Shown here piece after piece: positions 62,716 through 64,000 of a stretch of DNA of 64,000 bases. Position 1 is the stretch's first letter; the number at the start of each line of letters is the position of its first letter. The notes beneath the pieces are model-generated. The model was not told the origin of the DNA and did not search any database. It saw nothing but the letters and a program-made list of their open reading frames with translations. The DNA comes from Cellulomonas humilata (GTDB lineage: Bacteria > Actinomycetota > Actinomycetes > Actinomycetales > Cellulomonadaceae): the NCBI RefSeq assembly GCF_013359775.1, contig NZ_JABMCI010000068.1, forward strand, positions 124,001-188,000. The letters are read 5' to 3'. The position numbers and the translations under genes are program-made.

Positions 62716-63786
62716 GTGCGACCAGCCACCCCGGGGCCGACGGAACGGGTGGCCCTTCCTCACCTGCCCGGGCAACCGGTCGCCCCGATCACGCTGCGCA
62801 TCGACCGCCTCGCCGCGCTGCTCAACGCGGAGCTCGCCGACGACCCTGTGTACGACGGTGTCGAGCTGCAGTGGTTCGACGACGAGGTGCACGGCACCGG
62901 CATGCTGGCGTTCCTGTCGCGGCGCGAGGACCGCACGGTCGACTACTACCTGCAGCCGGGTCTGCGGCTCGACCGTCGCGGCTATGCGATCGGCGGCGGC
63001 ACACGGTCGTGGAACGTCACCCCGTTCGAGGAGGCCCGGTTGGCGGTCGCGCAGGACGGCGTCGACGCCCACGTCCGCTTCACCGACGTCGACGGTCGCC
63101 TGGTCGAGGTCCGTGTCGACGACCGTGACGGGGTGGCACGGCGCCGTGCGCGCCTGCTGGCGCCGGTGAGCGCAGGGATCCTGCGGCCGACCTCGCTGCT
63201 GCTCGTCTGGATGAACGCGTTCGACCTTGTCCGGGTCACCGCGACACCACCGTCCGTCCGCATCGACGGACGGTCCGCCGCCCTCGGGAGGCTGCCCGGC
63301 GTGCGAGTACACCGCCGGCACCTGATCAAGTACGCGGCGTCGGTCGTCGTGGTCGAGGTCAACCCCGACACCGCCGAGCAGCCGACCCCGCACTCTCTCG
63401 GTCACGTCACGGCCGTCTGCGACGACCACACCGCCGAGATCCAGCTGGTGCCCCCGCTGGATCTACGCAGGATGGCCGACGGGGACCGCGCGGAGGGTCG
63501 GTGGCACGTCACGATCGACGGCGCCCGGATCACGGGTGGCCGGTGGTCCGCAACGCGGGCCTCCCAGGAGGTCCACGTCGACCTCGACAGGCTCGAGCGC
63601 TGGCGGCCCGGCACGCTGCCGTGGCTGATGCGACTGGTGACGACGGTCGTGCCGGTGTTCCGCCGCTGGCCGACGACCTACGCCTGGCACGGGACTGTCC
63701 AGCTCGGCCATCCGTCGCCCTCCGGTAGCTGGCGCCGGACCGGCGGCCACGACGGACAGTCCTACCGGCGGGCCACCGGCTCCTGA
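62716..63786 (+). CDS. Protein of unknown function, no family recognised
   Basis: A 356-residue protein I do not recognise. There is no signal peptide or clear membrane segment. It is rich in beta-strand patterns (VYDGVELQWFDDEVHGTGML, DYYLQPGLRLDRRGYAIGGG, TAEIQLVPPL, HVTIDGARITGGRWSA) and looks like a lipocalin-like or double beta-barrel protein; a hydrophobic stretch WLMRLVTTVVPVF lies near residue 310. GTG at 62716 follows GAGGGAG; the frame stays open upstream but without a start signal. It stands alone after the sugar operon terminator. Confidence 0.7.
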   Translation: MRPATPGPTERVALPHLPGQPVAPITLRIDRLAALLNAELADDPVYDGVELQWFDDEVHGTGMLAFLSRREDRTVDYYLQPGLRLDRRGYAIGGGTRSWNVTPFEEARLAVAQDGVDAHVRFTDVDGRLVEVRVDDRDGVARRRARLLAPVSAGILRPTSLLLVWMNAFDLVRVTATPPSVRIDGRSAALGRLPGVRVHRRHLIKYAASVVVVEVNPDTAEQPTPHSLGHVTAVCDDHTAEIQLVPPLDLRRMADGDRAEGRWHVTIDGARITGGRWSATRASQEVHVDLDRLERWRPGTLPWLMRLVTTVVPVFRRWPTTYAWHGTVQLGHPSPSGSWRRTGGHDGQSYRRATGS

Positions 63787-64000
63787 GCTAGCGCCCTTGC
63801 ATGCGAAGCCACCCGTCTTCCCGATGTCAGAGAACGCGCCGCTGGACGAGGGAGGTGGCCCCTCGCCGGCGAGCTGCAGGCCCGGCGAGCTCCACCTCGT
63901 CCCGCGCCCAGGAACAGTCGGGCTCCCGTCACCAACGAGCGGAGAGCGGTGTGGCCAGTGGTCCCAGGTCCGAGCCCCCGCCGGGTGGTTGCCTACGGGG
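63787..64000. other. Window end, non-coding as far as visible
   Basis: 214 bases after the last gene without a recognisable gene or RNA. Short GC-rich dyads are present (for example around gccggcgagc repeats at 63867-63893) but none forms a clear terminator. A gene could begin beyond the edge. Confidence 0.3.

Overview
The window is about 73% GC and almost wholly coding. GC-rich codon use, GTG starts, frequent ATGA stop/start overlaps, an F420-type LLM oxidoreductase, an Eis-like acetyltransferase, an EpsC-type CysE and a CUT1 sugar importer plus GH5/GH35 enzymes point to an actinobacterium, most likely Cellulomonas or a close relative. This placement is inference. I found no rRNA, tRNA, CRISPR array, insertion sequence or phage genes.

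Layout. 1-15.8 kb is housekeeping: an MscS channel fragment, prolyl oligopeptidase, 4-alpha-glucanotransferase, a small P-loop kinase, aminopeptidase N, a CrtI-like oxidoreductase, a DsbA-fold protein, an M13 peptidase, RpiB, an Eis-like acetyltransferase and a membrane SpoIIE phosphatase. 15.8-28.3 kb is mainly sulfur assimilation on the minus strand: ssuB-ssuA-ssuC (sulfonate import), acs, metY, a CoA-binding protein and an alkyltransferase-like protein, then an LLM oxidoreductase, cysE and cysK. Both cys/ssu transcription units start with a short cysteine-rich leader peptide followed by a hairpin, the layout of cysteine-responsive attenuation. Acs could recycle the acetate released by CysK and MetY.

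28.4-45 kb holds a GDSL hydrolase, a flavin monooxygenase, a VOC protein, an AlkZ-like glycosylase, a GH25 muramidase and a galactoside cluster (AraC regulator, DUF5107-TPR protein, GH35, aldose epimerase). A small promoter-to-terminator transcription unit lies at 31.8-32.1 kb. A GAF-SpoIIE phosphatase, a secreted EEP-fold nuclease/phosphatase and a propeller lipoprotein follow.

45-51.9 kb is the most unusual part. It is a tightly packed minus-strand cluster: an orphan receiver-like protein, a Gly/Ala-rich 225-residue protein, a 155-residue CxC...CxxC protein, a 294-residue protein with tandem DDSEF repeats, and a 1215-residue fusion of subtilisin, an HEXXH metalloprotease-like region and a zinc phospholipase C-like region without a signal peptide. 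A LuxR response regulator sits upstream. I cannot assign the cluster to a described system.

52-56.2 kb shows gene decay: a TPR protein, a MerR/hydrolase pair and an SDR gene lie among fragments of a LuxR-type ATPase regulator, a second frameshifted copy of the TPR gene's 3' end, and the tail of an F5/8C (CBM32-like) domain. 56.2-62.4 kb is an intact carbohydrate locus (ROK repressor, binding protein, two permeases, cytoplasmic GH5) closed by a strong terminator. The window ends with one uncharacterised gene.
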